Shown here piece by piece: positions 38,143-47,079 of a stretch of DNA of 64,000 nt. Below the pieces are notes generated by a model. It searched no databases. It saw nothing but the letters and a program-made list of their open reading frames with translations, and was not told where the DNA came from. The stretch lies in assembly GCF_000620105.1 (NCBI RefSeq), contig NZ_JHVK01000004.1:248001-312000 (forward strand). The letters are read 5' to 3'. Every line of letters starts with the position of its first letter. The stretch's first letter is position 1. The translations under genes and the position numbers were made by a program. Origin of the DNA: Microvirgula aerodenitrificans DSM 15089. GTDB lineage: Bacteria > Pseudomonadota > Gammaproteobacteria > Burkholderiales > Aquaspirillaceae.

Positions 38143-38450
38143 CAGAACGAGAACGGCTCGCCAGCCTGACCGGCCACCATCTCGCCCAGGCGGGCAAACA
38201 GTTCGCCGCCGTTGCGGGTGTCGATCCAGGCCGTGCCGTCATGGCGGAAGTGGAAACCGCCACTGCGCGCGGCCACCCAGATTTCCCGGTTCGGTTCGTG
38301 CCGGTTGACGATAATCTGGCTGCCATTGTCAAACTCGAGGGTCAGCACATTGCCGGTACGCAACGCGTCACCGATGCCGGCGTCGTCGAATGCATTCAGG
38401 ATGCGGTCAAGCACCGCCTCGGAAGCGGCAAGAAATTCACTGTCATTCAT
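38142..38450 (-). CDS. cyaY: Iron-sulfur cluster assembly protein CyaY (frataxin)
   Basis: A 102-residue bacterial frataxin. The acidic N-terminal helix (MNDSEFLAASEAVLDRILNA) and the beta-sheet core (GNVLTLEFDNGSQIIVNRHE, REIWVAARSGGFHF) are typical. It binds iron and modulates the IscS scaffold in E. coli. Divergent from lptM across an 81-base gap. Confidence 0.95.
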   Translation of the reverse strand: MNDSEFLAASEAVLDRILNAFDDAGIGDALRTGNVLTLEFDNGSQIIVNRHEPNREIWVAARSGGFHFRHDGTAWIDTRNGGELFARLGEMVAGQAGEPFSF

Positions 38451-38531
38451 GGGTATTTGCCACGCGGTTGCCCCGCGTGCATTCGAAGGTTGCGTTAACA
38501 TCGGGATTTTGCCACAAGCCACTCTCCCGCC

Positions 38532-38732
38532 ATGCGCCGACTCGTCCTTGTTCCCCTCGTGCTGACCGCCGTGCTGCTTTCGGCGTGCGGCTACAAAGGT
38601 CCGCTCTATCTGCCGACCAATCCGCCCGCCAAGCACAAGTCGGGACCGACCGCCGCACCGGCGACGCCGGCCAGACCTGCCGCTCCGCAAACCGAACCGG
38701 TCACTCCCGATCAGCTCCCCGAGGATCAATAA
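38532..38732 (+). CDS. lptM: LPS-assembly lipoprotein LptM (YifL-like)
   Basis: A 66-residue lipoprotein. The signal peptide ends in lipobox LSAC with Cys19, followed by GYKGPLYLP, the conserved LptM/YifL sequence. LptM helps mature the LptDE translocon in E. coli. The rest is Pro/Ala-rich and unstructured. It lies two bases before lysA, the usual arrangement. Confidence 0.92.
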   Translation: MRRLVLVPLVLTAVLLSACGYKGPLYLPTNPPAKHKSGPTAAPATPARPAAPQTEPVTPDQLPEDQ

Positions 38733-38734
38733 CC

Positions 38735-39991
38735 GTGCAAGCTTTTCAGTATCAGGATCGCGAACTCTTCGTCGAAGACGTCCCGCTCGCGCAAATCGCC
38801 GACACCTTCGGCACGCCGTGCTACGTATACGCCGAATCGGCACTGACGCAAGCCTATAGCGCCTATAGCAATGCGTTTGCCGGCATCGACCATCTGGTCT
38901 GCTACGCGCTGAAAGCCAACTCGAACCTGGCCGTCATCCGCCACTTCGCCAGCCTCGGTTCCGGTTTCGACACCGTGTCGATCGGCGAAATCCGTCGCGT
39001 GCTGGCCGCCGGCGGCGAAGCCGGCAAGATCGTGTTCTCCGGCGTCGGCAAGAGCGCGGACGAAATGCGCCAGGCGCTGGAAATCGGCATCCACTGTTTC
39101 AACGTCGAATCGGTCAACGAGCTCGAACGCCTCAACCGGGTGGCAGGGGAGGCCGGCAAGCGGGCACCGATCAGCCTGCGCGTGAACCCGAACGTCGATG
39201 CCAGGACCCATCCGTATATCTCGACCGGGCTGAAGAACAACAAGTTCGGCATCGCCTACGAGCAGGCGCTCGATACCTATCGCCGCGCCGCCGCGCTGCC
39301 GAACCTGAACGTGATCGGCATCGACTGCCATATCGGCAGCCAGCTGACCGACGCCACGCCGCTGATCGACGCGCTCGATCGCCTGCTGGTACTGGTCGAC
39401 CAGCTCGGCGAGGCCGGCATCCGCCTGAAGCACGTCGACATCGGCGGCGGGCTCGGCATCCGCTACGACCACGAGACCCCGCCGGATGTCGCCGCCTACG
39501 CGGCAGCCATCAAGCAGCGGCTGGCCGGTCGCGGACTGTCGCTGCTGCTCGAACCGGGCCGCTCGCTGGTCGGCAACGCCGGCGTGCTGCTGACGCGCAT
39601 CGAGTACCTGAAGCAGGGCGACGGCAAGCACTTCGCCATTGTCGACGCGGCGATGAACGACCTGATGCGCCCGTCGTACTACCAGGCCTACCACCAGATC
39701 CGCCCGGTCACCCGCCGCGACGACGCGGTCGCCACCTATGACGTGGTCGGCCCGGTGTGCGAGTCGAGCGACTTCCTCGGCAAGGACCGCGAACTGGCGG
39801 TGCAGGAAGGGGATCTGCTGGCGGTGATGTCCGCCGGGGCCTACGGTGCGACGATGAGCTCGAACTACAACACCCGCCCGCGCGGCGCCGAGCTGCTGGT
39901 CAGCGGCGACAGCGTCCGGCTGGTGCGTGCCCGCGAAACCTTCGAGCAACTGATCGCCAACGAAATCGGCCTGCTGGACGGCAATGACTGA
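38735..39991 (+). CDS. lysA: Diaminopimelate decarboxylase
   Basis: A 418-residue PLP enzyme that makes lysine from meso-diaminopimelate. Visible motifs are YALKANSNLAVI (PLP Lys), GSGFDTVSIGEI, the glycine loop HVDIGGGLGI, EPGRSLVGNAG, and GPVCESSDFLGKDR with the catalytic Cys. The start is GTG at 38735, with GAGG upstream. The gene is followed, with an 8-base overlap, by an acetyltransferase rather than dapF. Confidence 0.96.
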   Translation: MQAFQYQDRELFVEDVPLAQIADTFGTPCYVYAESALTQAYSAYSNAFAGIDHLVCYALKANSNLAVIRHFASLGSGFDTVSIGEIRRVLAAGGEAGKIVFSGVGKSADEMRQALEIGIHCFNVESVNELERLNRVAGEAGKRAPISLRVNPNVDARTHPYISTGLKNNKFGIAYEQALDTYRRAAALPNLNVIGIDCHIGSQLTDATPLIDALDRLLVLVDQLGEAGIRLKHVDIGGGLGIRYDHETPPDVAAYAAAIKQRLAGRGLSLLLEPGRSLVGNAGVLLTRIEYLKQGDGKHFAIVDAAMNDLMRPSYYQAYHQIRPVTRRDDAVATYDVVGPVCESSDFLGKDRELAVQEGDLLAVMSAGAYGATMSSNYNTRPRGAELLVSGDSVRLVRARETFEQLIANEIGLLDGND

Positions 39992-40463
39992 ACTGACTCT
40001 CCGCGAGGCCGACTTCAGCTCGGCCGACGATCTGGCCCGCGTGGTAGCGCTGGTCGATGCCTATGCCAGCGACCCGATGGGCGGCGGCACGCCGCTGAGC
40101 GCCGAGGTGCGCGAGCGCCTGCCACGCCTGCTGGCCACCCACCCGACCGCCTTCGCCGTGCTCGCCTTTGCCGGCGACACGCCGGTCGGCGTCGCCCTGT
40201 GCGTGCTCGGCCTGTCGAGCTTCGCCGCACGTCCGTCGGTCAACCTGCACGACCTGGCCGTGCTGCCGGGCCAGCGCGGACTCGGCATCGGCCGCCGGCT
40301 GCTCGAAGCAGTGGCCGATGCCGCCCGTCGCCGCGATGCCTGCAAGGTCACGCTGGAAGTGCGTCCGGACAATGACGTCGGCCGCCATCTGTATGCCGAC
40401 GTCGGCTTTGAATTGTCGGCCCTGTGTGGCCAGGCTTACCTGATGATGGAAAAGCCGCTGTAG
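39984..40463 (+). CDS. GNAT-family N-acetyltransferase
   Basis: A 159-residue acetyltransferase of the GNAT fold. The acetyl-CoA loop is LAVLPGQRGLGIGRRLLEAV (Q/RxxGxG/A motif) and the C-terminal DVGFELSALCGQAYLMMEKPL closes the fold. The substrate is unknown. Overlap with lysA suggests co-expression, and an amino-acid-related substrate is only a guess. A terminator follows. Confidence 0.88.
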   Translation: MTELTLREADFSSADDLARVVALVDAYASDPMGGGTPLSAEVRERLPRLLATHPTAFAVLAFAGDTPVGVALCVLGLSSFAARPSVNLHDLAVLPGQRGLGIGRRLLEAVADAARRRDACKVTLEVRPDNDVGRHLYADVGFELSALCGQAYLMMEKPL

Positions 40464-40478
40464 GCTGATCCGGCACAA

Positions 40479-40513
40479 AAAAATCCCGCCAGCGCAATGC
40501 TCGCGGGATTTTT
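40479..40513. terminator. Bidirectional terminator between the GNAT gene and hemL
   Basis: AAAAATCCCGC / GCGGGATTTTT, an 11-bp perfect stem with a 13-base loop, between convergent genes. Confidence 0.9.
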
Positions 40514-40527
40514 CTTGCACGCCACTC

Positions 40528-41805
40528 TTACAGTTGGGCGAACGCCTTGCGCGCGGCATCGACCGTCGCGGCGATATCGGCCTCGCTGTGCGCGGCGGAC
40601 ACGAAGCCCGCCTCGTAGGCCGACGGCGCCAGATGGACGCCGGCATCCAGCATCAGGTGGAAGAAGCGGTTGAAGCGGTCGCGATCGCTGGCGGTCACTT
40701 CGGCATAGCAGGTCGGTACCTTGTCGCCGAAGTACAGACCGAACATGCCGCCGACGCTGTCGGCCGAGAACGGCACGCCGGCATCGCGCGCTGCCGACAC
40801 CAGCCCTTCGACCAGCGACGCCGCCTTGCGACCCAGCGCGTCGTGGAAACCCGGCGCCTGGATCAGCCGCAGTGTGGTCAGACCGGCGGCCACCGCCACC
40901 GGGTTGCCGGACAGCGTACCGGCCTGATACACGCCGCCCAGCGGCGAGATGCAGCTCATGATGTCGGCCCGGCCACCAAACGCGCCGATCGGCATGCCGC
41001 CACCGACGATCTTGCCCAGCGTGGTCAGATCGGGACGGATGCCGTGCAGTTGCTGCGCGCCGCCGAGCGCGACGCGGAAGCCGGTCATCACTTCGTCGTA
41101 GATCAGCACCGCACCGTGGGCGGTGCACAGCTCGCGCAGGGTGCGGACAAAGGCATCACTCGGCCGGATCAGGTTCATGTTGCCGGCGAACGGCTCGATG
41201 ATCACGCAGGCAATCTGCTCGCCCATGGCGGCAAACGTCTCGCTCAGCTCATCGACATTGTTGTACTCGAGCACCAGGGTATGACGGGTGAAGTCGGCCG
41301 GCACACCGGCCGACGACGGATTGCCGAAGGTCAGCAGGCCGGAACCGGCCTTGACCAGCAGCGAATCGGAATGACCGTGATAACAGCCCTCGAACTTGAT
41401 GATCTTGTCACGACCGGTAAAACCGCGCGCCAGGCGGATCGCGCTCATGGTCGCTTCGGTGCCGGAACTGACCAGGCGCACCTGCTCGATCGACGGCACC
41501 AGTCTGGCGATTTCCTCGGCGATATCAATTTCCGCCTCGGTCGGCGCCCCGAACGACAGCCCGTTGACGGCAGCCTGCTGCACGGCGGCGATCACCTCCG
41601 GGTGGGCGTGGCCGACAATGGCCGGGCCCCAGGAGCCGATGAAATCGATATAGCGCTTGCCATCCGCGTCCCAGATCGCCGAGCCCTCGGCGCGTTCGAT
41701 AAAGCGCGGCGTACCGCCGACGCTGCCGAACGCGCGTACCGGCGAATTCACGCCACCGGGAATGGTTTTCTTGGCACGTTCGAAAAGTTGTTCGCTGCGG
41801 GTCAT
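40528..41805 (-). CDS. hemL: Glutamate-1-semialdehyde 2,1-aminomutase
   Basis: A 425-residue PLP enzyme that makes 5-aminolevulinate for haem. Motifs are [43 protein letters not shown] and [18 protein letters not shown] with the PLP Lys. Downstream of hemJ and a CYTH gene on the same strand, so two haem-synthesis steps are close together. Confidence 0.97.
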   Translation of the reverse strand: MTRSEQLFERAKKTIPGGVNSPVRAFGSVGGTPRFIERAEGSAIWDADGKRYIDFIGSWGPAIVGHAHPEVIAAVQQAAVNGLSFGAPTEAEIDIAEEIARLVPSIEQVRLVSSGTEATMSAIRLARGFTGRDKIIKFEGCYHGHSDSLLVKAGSGLLTFGNPSSAGVPADFTRHTLVLEYNNVDELSETFAAMGEQIACVIIEPFAGNMNLIRPSDAFVRTLRELCTAHGAVLIYDEVMTGFRVALGGAQQLHGIRPDLTTLGKIVGGGMPIGAFGGRADIMSCISPLGGVYQAGTLSGNPVAVAAGLTTLRLIQAPGFHDALGRKAASLVEGLVSAARDAGVPFSADSVGGMFGLYFGDKVPTCYAEVTASDRDRFNRFFHLMLDAGVHLAPSAYEAGFVSAAHSEADIAATVDAARKAFAQL

Positions 41806-41848
41806 GACTATCCTTGCAGGGTGATGCCGGTTTCAAGCCAACCGGCGG

Positions 41849-42340
41849 TCAGTCGAGAATGCGGGCCCGTTCTTCCGCGCTCCAGCCCGCGTATGCGTGG
41901 CCGGCCAGATGGGCATTGGTGTAGCGGGGATCGCGGGTCACTTCCGCACCCAGCCAGTCGGGACGATCGAACGGCGTGTCTTCATCCGGCAGTTCGATCT
42001 CGGCCAGCACCAGACCGCTATTGTCGCCGAAAAACTCGTCGACCTCCCACACCCGTCCGTCCCGCTCGATACGGGTACGGTTTTTTTCGATCTTCAGCGC
42101 GCACATCACGTCGAGCATGGTTTCGGCATCGGCCAGCGGCACCGGGTACTCGAACTCGTAGCGCGACACGAAGCTGATCTTGCTCTTCAGTGTCAGCCAC
42201 GCCTGGTCACCAATCACCCGCACGCGCACGGTCCGCTCCGGCTCCACGCACATGAAGCCCTGGCGCAGACGCCGGGTTTCGCCCTGGCCGCGCCAGCCAT
42301 CCGCCGTCACCAGAAAGCGGCGTTCGATTTCCATTCCCAT
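41849..42340 (-). CDS. CYTH-domain protein (inorganic triphosphatase-like)
   Basis: A 163-residue single-domain CYTH protein. The N-terminal signature ExExK reads EIERR (Glu4, Glu6, Arg8), so the last residue is Arg instead of Lys. The acidic and basic strands of the tunnel fold follow (RVRVIGDQAWLTLKSK, YEFEYPVP, WEVDEFFGDNSGLVLAEIEL). Small bacterial CYTH proteins hydrolyse tripolyphosphate; activity is likely but not certain here. AAGGA before the ATG supports 42340. Confidence 0.88.
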   Translation of the reverse strand: MGMEIERRFLVTADGWRGQGETRRLRQGFMCVEPERTVRVRVIGDQAWLTLKSKISFVSRYEFEYPVPLADAETMLDVMCALKIEKNRTRIERDGRVWEVDEFFGDNSGLVLAEIELPDEDTPFDRPDWLGAEVTRDPRYTNAHLAGHAYAGWSAEERARILD

Positions 42341-42362
42341 ATCAGTTCCTTTGTCCGACCGC

Positions 42363-42779
42363 TCAGAACGGCTTGACTACGACCAGCAGGATACAGGCCA
42401 GCAGCACCAGCACCGGCACCTCGTTGAATACGCGATACCACTTGTGGCTGCGCGCATTCCGCCCGGCCACGAAGTCGGCCAGCAGCTTGCGACAGTAGCC
42501 GTGGTACGCGACCAGACCGGCCACCAGCGTCAGCTTGGCATGCAGCCAGCCACCACTGAAACCGAAGCCGAGCCACAGCCACAGGCCGAACGCCAGCGCC
42601 AGCACACCGAGCGGGGTCATGAAGCGGTACAGCTTGCCGGACATCAGCAGCAGCCGGTCGCGTTCGCGCCCGTCTTCGGCCATCGCCAGATTGACGAACA
42701 GACGTGGCAGGTAAAACAGCCCGGCGAACCAGGAGACCACGAAAAAAAGGTGAAACGCCTTGACGTACAGATAGGTCAT
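42363..42779 (-). CDS. hemJ: Protoporphyrinogen oxidase HemJ (CopD-like)
   Basis: A 138-residue membrane protein with four helices, matching the HemJ (UPF0093) family. LYVKAFHLFFVVSWFAGLFY contains the conserved haem-binding His, and HAKLTLVAGLVAYHGYCRK the second helix His. HemJ oxidises protoporphyrinogen IX. Its position near hemL supports the haem role over a copper-resistance role. Confidence 0.9.
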   Translation of the reverse strand: MTYLYVKAFHLFFVVSWFAGLFYLPRLFVNLAMAEDGRERDRLLLMSGKLYRFMTPLGVLALAFGLWLWLGFGFSGGWLHAKLTLVAGLVAYHGYCRKLLADFVAGRNARSHKWYRVFNEVPVLVLLACILLVVVKPF

Positions 42780-42815
42780 GCAAAGGGCTCCGGGTGCCGG
42801 AAAAAATAAAACGGG

Positions 42816-42829
42816 GTTTCACGTGAAAC
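42816..42829. promoter_or_regulatory. parS ParB binding site
   Basis: GTTTCACGTGAAAC is an exact match to the 14-base core of the bacterial parS palindrome. It stands in the gap between the M48 protease gene and hemJ. Confidence 0.85.
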
Positions 42830-42846
42830 ACTGATCAGACCGATCG

Positions 42847-43656
42847 CTATTTGCGTCGTGCCGCCTCGTACAGCGGCTGCACATTCGGCAATTGCGCGCT
42901 GATCGACTCGATGCGCTGACCGGCATTCGGATGGGTGGACAGGAAACCGGGGCCGCCGCTCTGGCCGGCCATCTGCATTTTCTTCCACACGCTGACCGCC
43001 GCACGCGGGTCGTAGCCGGCACGGGCCATCAGTTCCAGACCGACGGTGTCCGCTTCGCTTTCCATATTGCGGCTGTACGGCAGGCCAAACGCCAGATCGG
43101 CCGCGCTGTTCGCCAGCCCGAGCTGGTTGCTGTTCAGCCCGCCGATAATGCCGAGCAGGCCGACGCCGAGTTGCTGCATCTGCGCCTGGCTGGCCTTTTC
43201 GCGCGAGTGTTCACGCAGTGCATGGGCAATCTCGTGGCCGATGACCGCCGCCAGTTCGTCGTCCGTCAGCGACAGCTTCTGCGCCAGACCGGAATACACG
43301 GCAATCTTGCCACCGGCCATTGCATAGGCATTCATCTCCGGCGACTGCACCACATTCACTTCCCAGCGCCACTGGGCGGCATCCGGGCGGAAGTAGGGCG
43401 TCTGCGCAATCAGCCGCTTGCTGATCGCCCGCACGCGCCGGGTCAGCGCCGCATTGCTGTTCAGCACCCCCTGGCCACGCGCTGCGGCCATCTGCTGCTG
43501 ATAGGCCTGGGCCGACGCCTGGTTCACTTCCTGCTCGGACACCAGCATGGTCTGCTTGCGGGTCACCCCTACCATGCCGGGCGCCGTGGTGCTGATCTGC
43601 TGGCAACCTGCCGTCAGCAGCGCGAGCAGCACCCATGACAGCATGCGTCTAGTCAT
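42847..43656 (-). CDS. M48-family metalloprotease lipoprotein
   Basis: A 269-residue periplasmic lipoprotein. The signal peptide ends in a lipobox LTAGC. The zinc motif is HEIAHALREHSREK; the third ligand is in NMESEADTVGLELMARAGYDP. It resembles LoiP/YggG and YfgC-type quality-control proteases that act near the outer membrane. It is the last gene of a minus-strand run that includes rubredoxin. Confidence 0.92.
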   Translation of the reverse strand: MTRRMLSWVLLALLTAGCQQISTTAPGMVGVTRKQTMLVSEQEVNQASAQAYQQQMAAARGQGVLNSNAALTRRVRAISKRLIAQTPYFRPDAAQWRWEVNVVQSPEMNAYAMAGGKIAVYSGLAQKLSLTDDELAAVIGHEIAHALREHSREKASQAQMQQLGVGLLGIIGGLNSNQLGLANSAADLAFGLPYSRNMESEADTVGLELMARAGYDPRAAVSVWKKMQMAGQSGGPGFLSTHPNAGQRIESISAQLPNVQPLYEAARRK

Positions 43657-43677
43657 CTTGCCGTCTCCCGTCGCAGA

Positions 43678-43842
43678 TCAGAACTGGACCATCTCGAAGT
43701 CTTCCTTGCGCGCACCGCAGTCCGGGCAGGTCCAGTTGGGCGGTACATCGTCCCAGCGCGTGCCGGGCGCGATGCCGTCTTCTGGCCGGCCGGCGGCCTC
43801 GTCATAGATAAATCCACAGATCAGGCACATCCAGGTATTCAT
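43678..43842 (-). CDS. Rubredoxin
   Basis: A 54-residue rubredoxin. The iron ligands are Cys6, Cys9 (CLIC) and Cys39, Cys42 (CPDC), with the usual GFIYDEAAG and [11 protein letters not shown] segments. It carries one electron for a mono-oxygenase or peroxide-reducing partner that is not visible here. It is adjacent to and divergent from thiD, an arrangement common in betaproteobacteria. Confidence 0.96.
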   Translation of the reverse strand: MNTWMCLICGFIYDEAAGRPEDGIAPGTRWDDVPPNWTCPDCGARKEDFEMVQF

Positions 43843-43903
43843 GGTCAGTCACTCATACGGGCTTAGAATAGCGATTGTATCGACAACCAACCGACCCGGC
43901 ACC

Positions 43904-44710
43904 GTGACGCATCACCCCGTGATAATGACTTTCTCCGCCTTCGATCCTTCCGGACTGACCGGGATTACCGCAGACGCCCTGACCCTGTCCGCCTTCGGCT
44001 GTCATCCGGTGGCCGTGCCGACCGTCCAGTTATCAGCGGATTCCGAGCGCCAGCACGATGCCGTGCCGGCCGATGCGGAGCTGATCAACGATCAGGCCCG
44101 CACCGTGCTGGAGGACATGCCGGTCTCGGCCTTCGTCATCGGCATGCTGGCGGATGCGGAAACGGTCAGCGTGCTGGCGGAAATCGTCAGCGACTACGCC
44201 AATGTGCCGCTGGTGCTGGCACCGGCCTGGTCCGGGCATCAGGAAGACAGCGAAGACGATCTGGTGTCCGCCTGTGCCGATCTGCTGATTCCGCAGTCCG
44301 ACATCCTGGTCGTGTCATCGCTGCTGGCCAGCCGCTTCGGCGATGGTGACGAGGGAGAAGGCGACAGCGACAACATGGCCGATGCCGCCACGCTCGGCCG
44401 CGCGCTGTCCGCACTCGGCGCCGAACACACGCTGCTGACCGGTGCCCAGGCGCCGACGCGCCAGATCATCAACCATCTGTATCACAAGGAAGCGCTGCTG
44501 CGCCGTGACAGCTGGCCGCGTCGCGCCGGCGTGGTCCGCGGAGCCAATGAACTTCTGGCGGCCAGCATCGCCGCCTGTCTGGCACAGGGCATGCCGATGA
44601 CCGATGCCGTCGGCCACGCCCAGCAGTATCTGCAGCAGGCGCTCGACCATGCCTATCGCCCGGGCATGGGGTCGCTGATGCCGGGCAGACCACCGGTCAA
44701 TCAGGGCTGA
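43904..44710 (+). CDS. ThiD-like phosphomethylpyrimidine kinase, active-site-degenerate
   Basis: A 268-residue protein of the ThiD/PfkB-like fold. The N-terminus (VIMTFSAFDPSGLTGITADA) aligns with the ThiD GTDPSGGAGIQAD motif but has lost the GGAG. The C-terminal GTGC/GAGD anion-hole and catalytic motif is replaced by VRGANELLAASIAACL. An acidic insertion (GDGDEGEGDSDNMAD) is also unusual. Kinase activity in thiamin synthesis is therefore doubtful. It starts with GTG at 43904 or ATG at 43925; neither has a strong ribosome site. It sits in the place of thiD next to rubredoxin. Confidence 0.75.
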   Translation: MTHHPVIMTFSAFDPSGLTGITADALTLSAFGCHPVAVPTVQLSADSERQHDAVPADAELINDQARTVLEDMPVSAFVIGMLADAETVSVLAEIVSDYANVPLVLAPAWSGHQEDSEDDLVSACADLLIPQSDILVVSSLLASRFGDGDEGEGDSDNMADAATLGRALSALGAEHTLLTGAQAPTRQIINHLYHKEALLRRDSWPRRAGVVRGANELLAASIAACLAQGMPMTDAVGHAQQYLQQALDHAYRPGMGSLMPGRPPVNQG

Positions 44711-44716
44711 ACATGC

Positions 44717-44764
44717 CAAACATATAAACATTGGCCAAATAAATTCATATGGCCTGTTTTATAT
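44717..44764. terminator. AT-rich imperfect hairpin between thiD-like gene and waaA
   Basis: CATATAAACA and TGTTTTATATG pair around GGCCA/TGGCC inner arms. The stretch is strikingly AT-rich for this window. It separates convergent genes and may terminate both; its right end overlaps the last waaA codons. Confidence 0.5.
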
Positions 44765-46033
44765 GCCTTGCCTGATCAACTGTCCTTCCAGGTGGCCGGC
44801 GATCCAGTCGACGATGCGCTGGCTGGCTCCGCGATGCTCCCCGGCAAATGCCAGCCCGGCCTGGCCCATGTCATGCCGGCGACCGGCATCGGCCAGCAGG
44901 GCGCCCAGTCCGGACCAGACTGCCGCCGCATCCCCGACCTGACGCGCCGCACCGGCAGCGAAAGCGGCCTGGCTGGCGGCGGCAAAATTGAATGTCGACG
45001 GCCCGATCAACACCGGGCAGCCGACCGTGGCCGGCTCGATCAGGTTCTGTCCCCCCAGCGGCAGCAGGCTGCCGCCGACAAACGCGGCATCAGCCAACGA
45101 ATACCAGCCGAACAGTTCTCCCATCGAATCACCAAGCCACACCCGGGTGGTGGCGGCAACCGGCACCATGTCGCTGCGGCGCTGGAATGCAATCCCGCGC
45201 TCGGCCAGCAGCGTGGCCACGGCATCGAAGCGCTGCGGATGACGCGGCACCAGCACGACCAGTGCCGGAAAATCCTCAGGCAACGCATCCAGCAGCAAGG
45301 CTTCCTCGCCCTCGCGGGTACTGGCCAGCACCACGACCGGACGCGGCCCGGCCAGCGCGCGCAACGCCGACACCTGGGCCTCGACGCCGTCCGGTGGCGA
45401 ACAATCGAATTTGGTATTGCCGAGCACCTCGACCCGCAGAGCGCCCAGCGCACGCAAGCGCTCGGCATCCGCTTCGCTCTGGGCGGCAATGCCGGTCAGC
45501 GCCGCCAGTGCCGGCGCGATCAGTGCCCGGATGCGCGCATAGCCACGGGCCGATTTCTCCGACAGGCGCGCATTGGCCAGAAACAGCGGCACCCGCCGTT
45601 CATGGCAGGCGTGGATCAGATTCGGCCACAGTTCGGTTTCCATCAGCACACCGAAGCGCGGCGCCAGCCGTTCAACAAAATGCGCAGCATTGGCTGCCGT
45701 GTCGTACGGCAGGTAGCTGACCGTCGCCCGGTCGGCAAACAGCTGCAAGGCCGTTTCGCGGCCGGTGGGCGTCATCTGGGTCATGACCAGTGGCAGGGTA
45801 TCGAAGCGCCGGCCGAGCGCCTCGACCAGCGGCGCCGCGGCGCGGGTTTCCCCCACTGAAACGGCATGCAGCCAGATGCCGCCCTGCGGCAGGGGCGGCG
45901 CATTCTGTTCGAAACGTTCGTCCCAGTGTTCGAGATAGGCCGGTTGCCGGCGTGCCCGCCGTCGCAGATAGACCCGCGCCAGAGGCAGCAGCGCCCGGGT
46001 CAGCAGCCGATAGGCGCCCAGCGCCGCACTCAT
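44759..46033 (-). CDS. waaA: 3-deoxy-D-manno-octulosonic acid (Kdo) transferase
   Basis: A 424-residue membrane-anchored GT-B transferase that adds Kdo to lipid A. Motifs are IWLHAVSVGETRAAAPLV, VLMETELWPNLIHAC, LANARLSEKSARGY and the C-terminal GGSLLPLGGQNLIEP. Length equals E. coli WaaA. Its ATG overlaps the waaC stop (ATGA). The open frame extends a little upstream but without homology. Confidence 0.95.
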   Translation of the reverse strand: MSAALGAYRLLTRALLPLARVYLRRRARRQPAYLEHWDERFEQNAPPLPQGGIWLHAVSVGETRAAAPLVEALGRRFDTLPLVMTQMTPTGRETALQLFADRATVSYLPYDTAANAAHFVERLAPRFGVLMETELWPNLIHACHERRVPLFLANARLSEKSARGYARIRALIAPALAALTGIAAQSEADAERLRALGALRVEVLGNTKFDCSPPDGVEAQVSALRALAGPRPVVVLASTREGEEALLLDALPEDFPALVVLVPRHPQRFDAVATLLAERGIAFQRRSDMVPVAATTRVWLGDSMGELFGWYSLADAAFVGGSLLPLGGQNLIEPATVGCPVLIGPSTFNFAAASQAAFAAGAARQVGDAAAVWSGLGALLADAGRRHDMGQAGLAFAGEHRGASQRIVDWIAGHLEGQLIRQGI

Positions 46034-46989
46034 GCGCGGCACTCCGCCAGCACGGCCAGCACCGCCCCGACATCCGGACACTGACCGATACCGCCGATAT
46101 TGCGCGAACGCGCCGTTTCGACCACCCCGGTCCGCAAGGGATCGGTATCGGTATAGATCGCCACCAGCGGCACGTCGACGGCATTGGCCAGGTGGGTCAG
46201 CCCGGTATCGACGCCCACTACCGCCTGTGCGTGCGCAAGCAGTGCCGCCGCGACATCGAGCCGCTCACGCGGCGCAACCAGCGCGCCCGGGATCAGGGCG
46301 GCCAGCCGCTGCGCGCGCTGCTGCTCGGCGGCATTCCCCCACGGCAACACGCACTGCAGGCCGTCACGGGCCGTCAGCGTGCTTCCCAGCGCCACCCACG
46401 ACGCCTCCGGCCACAGCTTGCTGTCCCTGGAGGTCGCCGTCAGCAGCACGGCATAGCGCGCCGGACACCAGTCCGGCGCCGGGCCGGTGTGAACGCCAAA
46501 ATCGCATTGCGCCAGATCCGGCTCGTAACCGAAGACCTGGCCGAACAGCAGACGGTTGCGATCCACCGCATTGCGTTCCCAGGACACGGAATAGCGCTTG
46601 TCGTAGAACAGGCTCGCCATCGGCTCGCGAATGCTGGCCCGGTCATAGCCGGCCATCGGTGCATCCCGGACCAGCTTGCCGAACAGCACACTTTTCATCA
46701 GCCCCTGACTGTCCAGCACCAGATCGTAGTGCGACGAACGCAGCGTCGTCCTTACCGCCCGCAATTCGCGCCAGGTGCCGGTGGAAAACAGCGCCTTGCG
46801 CCAGCGGCGCATGGCTATCGGGACCACCCCGGCAACGGCGGGGTGCAGACGGGCGATATCGGCAAAGCTTTCCTCGACCAGCCAGTCGATGGCCATGGCA
46901 GGAAAGCGTCGCGCCAGATCAGTGACGGCCGGCAGGGTATGCACCAGATCCCCCATCGACGAAGTGCGTATCAGTAGAAGTCGACTCAT
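46030..46989 (-). CDS. waaC: Lipopolysaccharide heptosyltransferase I
   Basis: A 319-residue GT9 enzyme that adds the first heptose to Kdo in the LPS core. MSRLLLIRTSSMGDLVHTLP is the family start; DLVLDSQGLMKSVLFGKL and the C-terminal VVGVDTGLTHLANAVDVPLV complete the motif set. An alternative start at 46998 adds three residues. It begins the waaC-waaA operon, transcribed away from the DnaA-box region. Confidence 0.95.
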   Translation of the reverse strand: MSRLLLIRTSSMGDLVHTLPAVTDLARRFPAMAIDWLVEESFADIARLHPAVAGVVPIAMRRWRKALFSTGTWRELRAVRTTLRSSHYDLVLDSQGLMKSVLFGKLVRDAPMAGYDRASIREPMASLFYDKRYSVSWERNAVDRNRLLFGQVFGYEPDLAQCDFGVHTGPAPDWCPARYAVLLTATSRDSKLWPEASWVALGSTLTARDGLQCVLPWGNAAEQQRAQRLAALIPGALVAPRERLDVAAALLAHAQAVVGVDTGLTHLANAVDVPLVAIYTDTDPLRTGVVETARSRNIGGIGQCPDVGAVLAVLAECRA

Positions 46990-47079
46990 GGCCGGCATTG
47001 TATTCGTCCCGGACCGATTCCGGCATGTGGACAAAGCGACCGGCAACCGCTTCCGCACCTGTGGGTAAAGACGGATATC

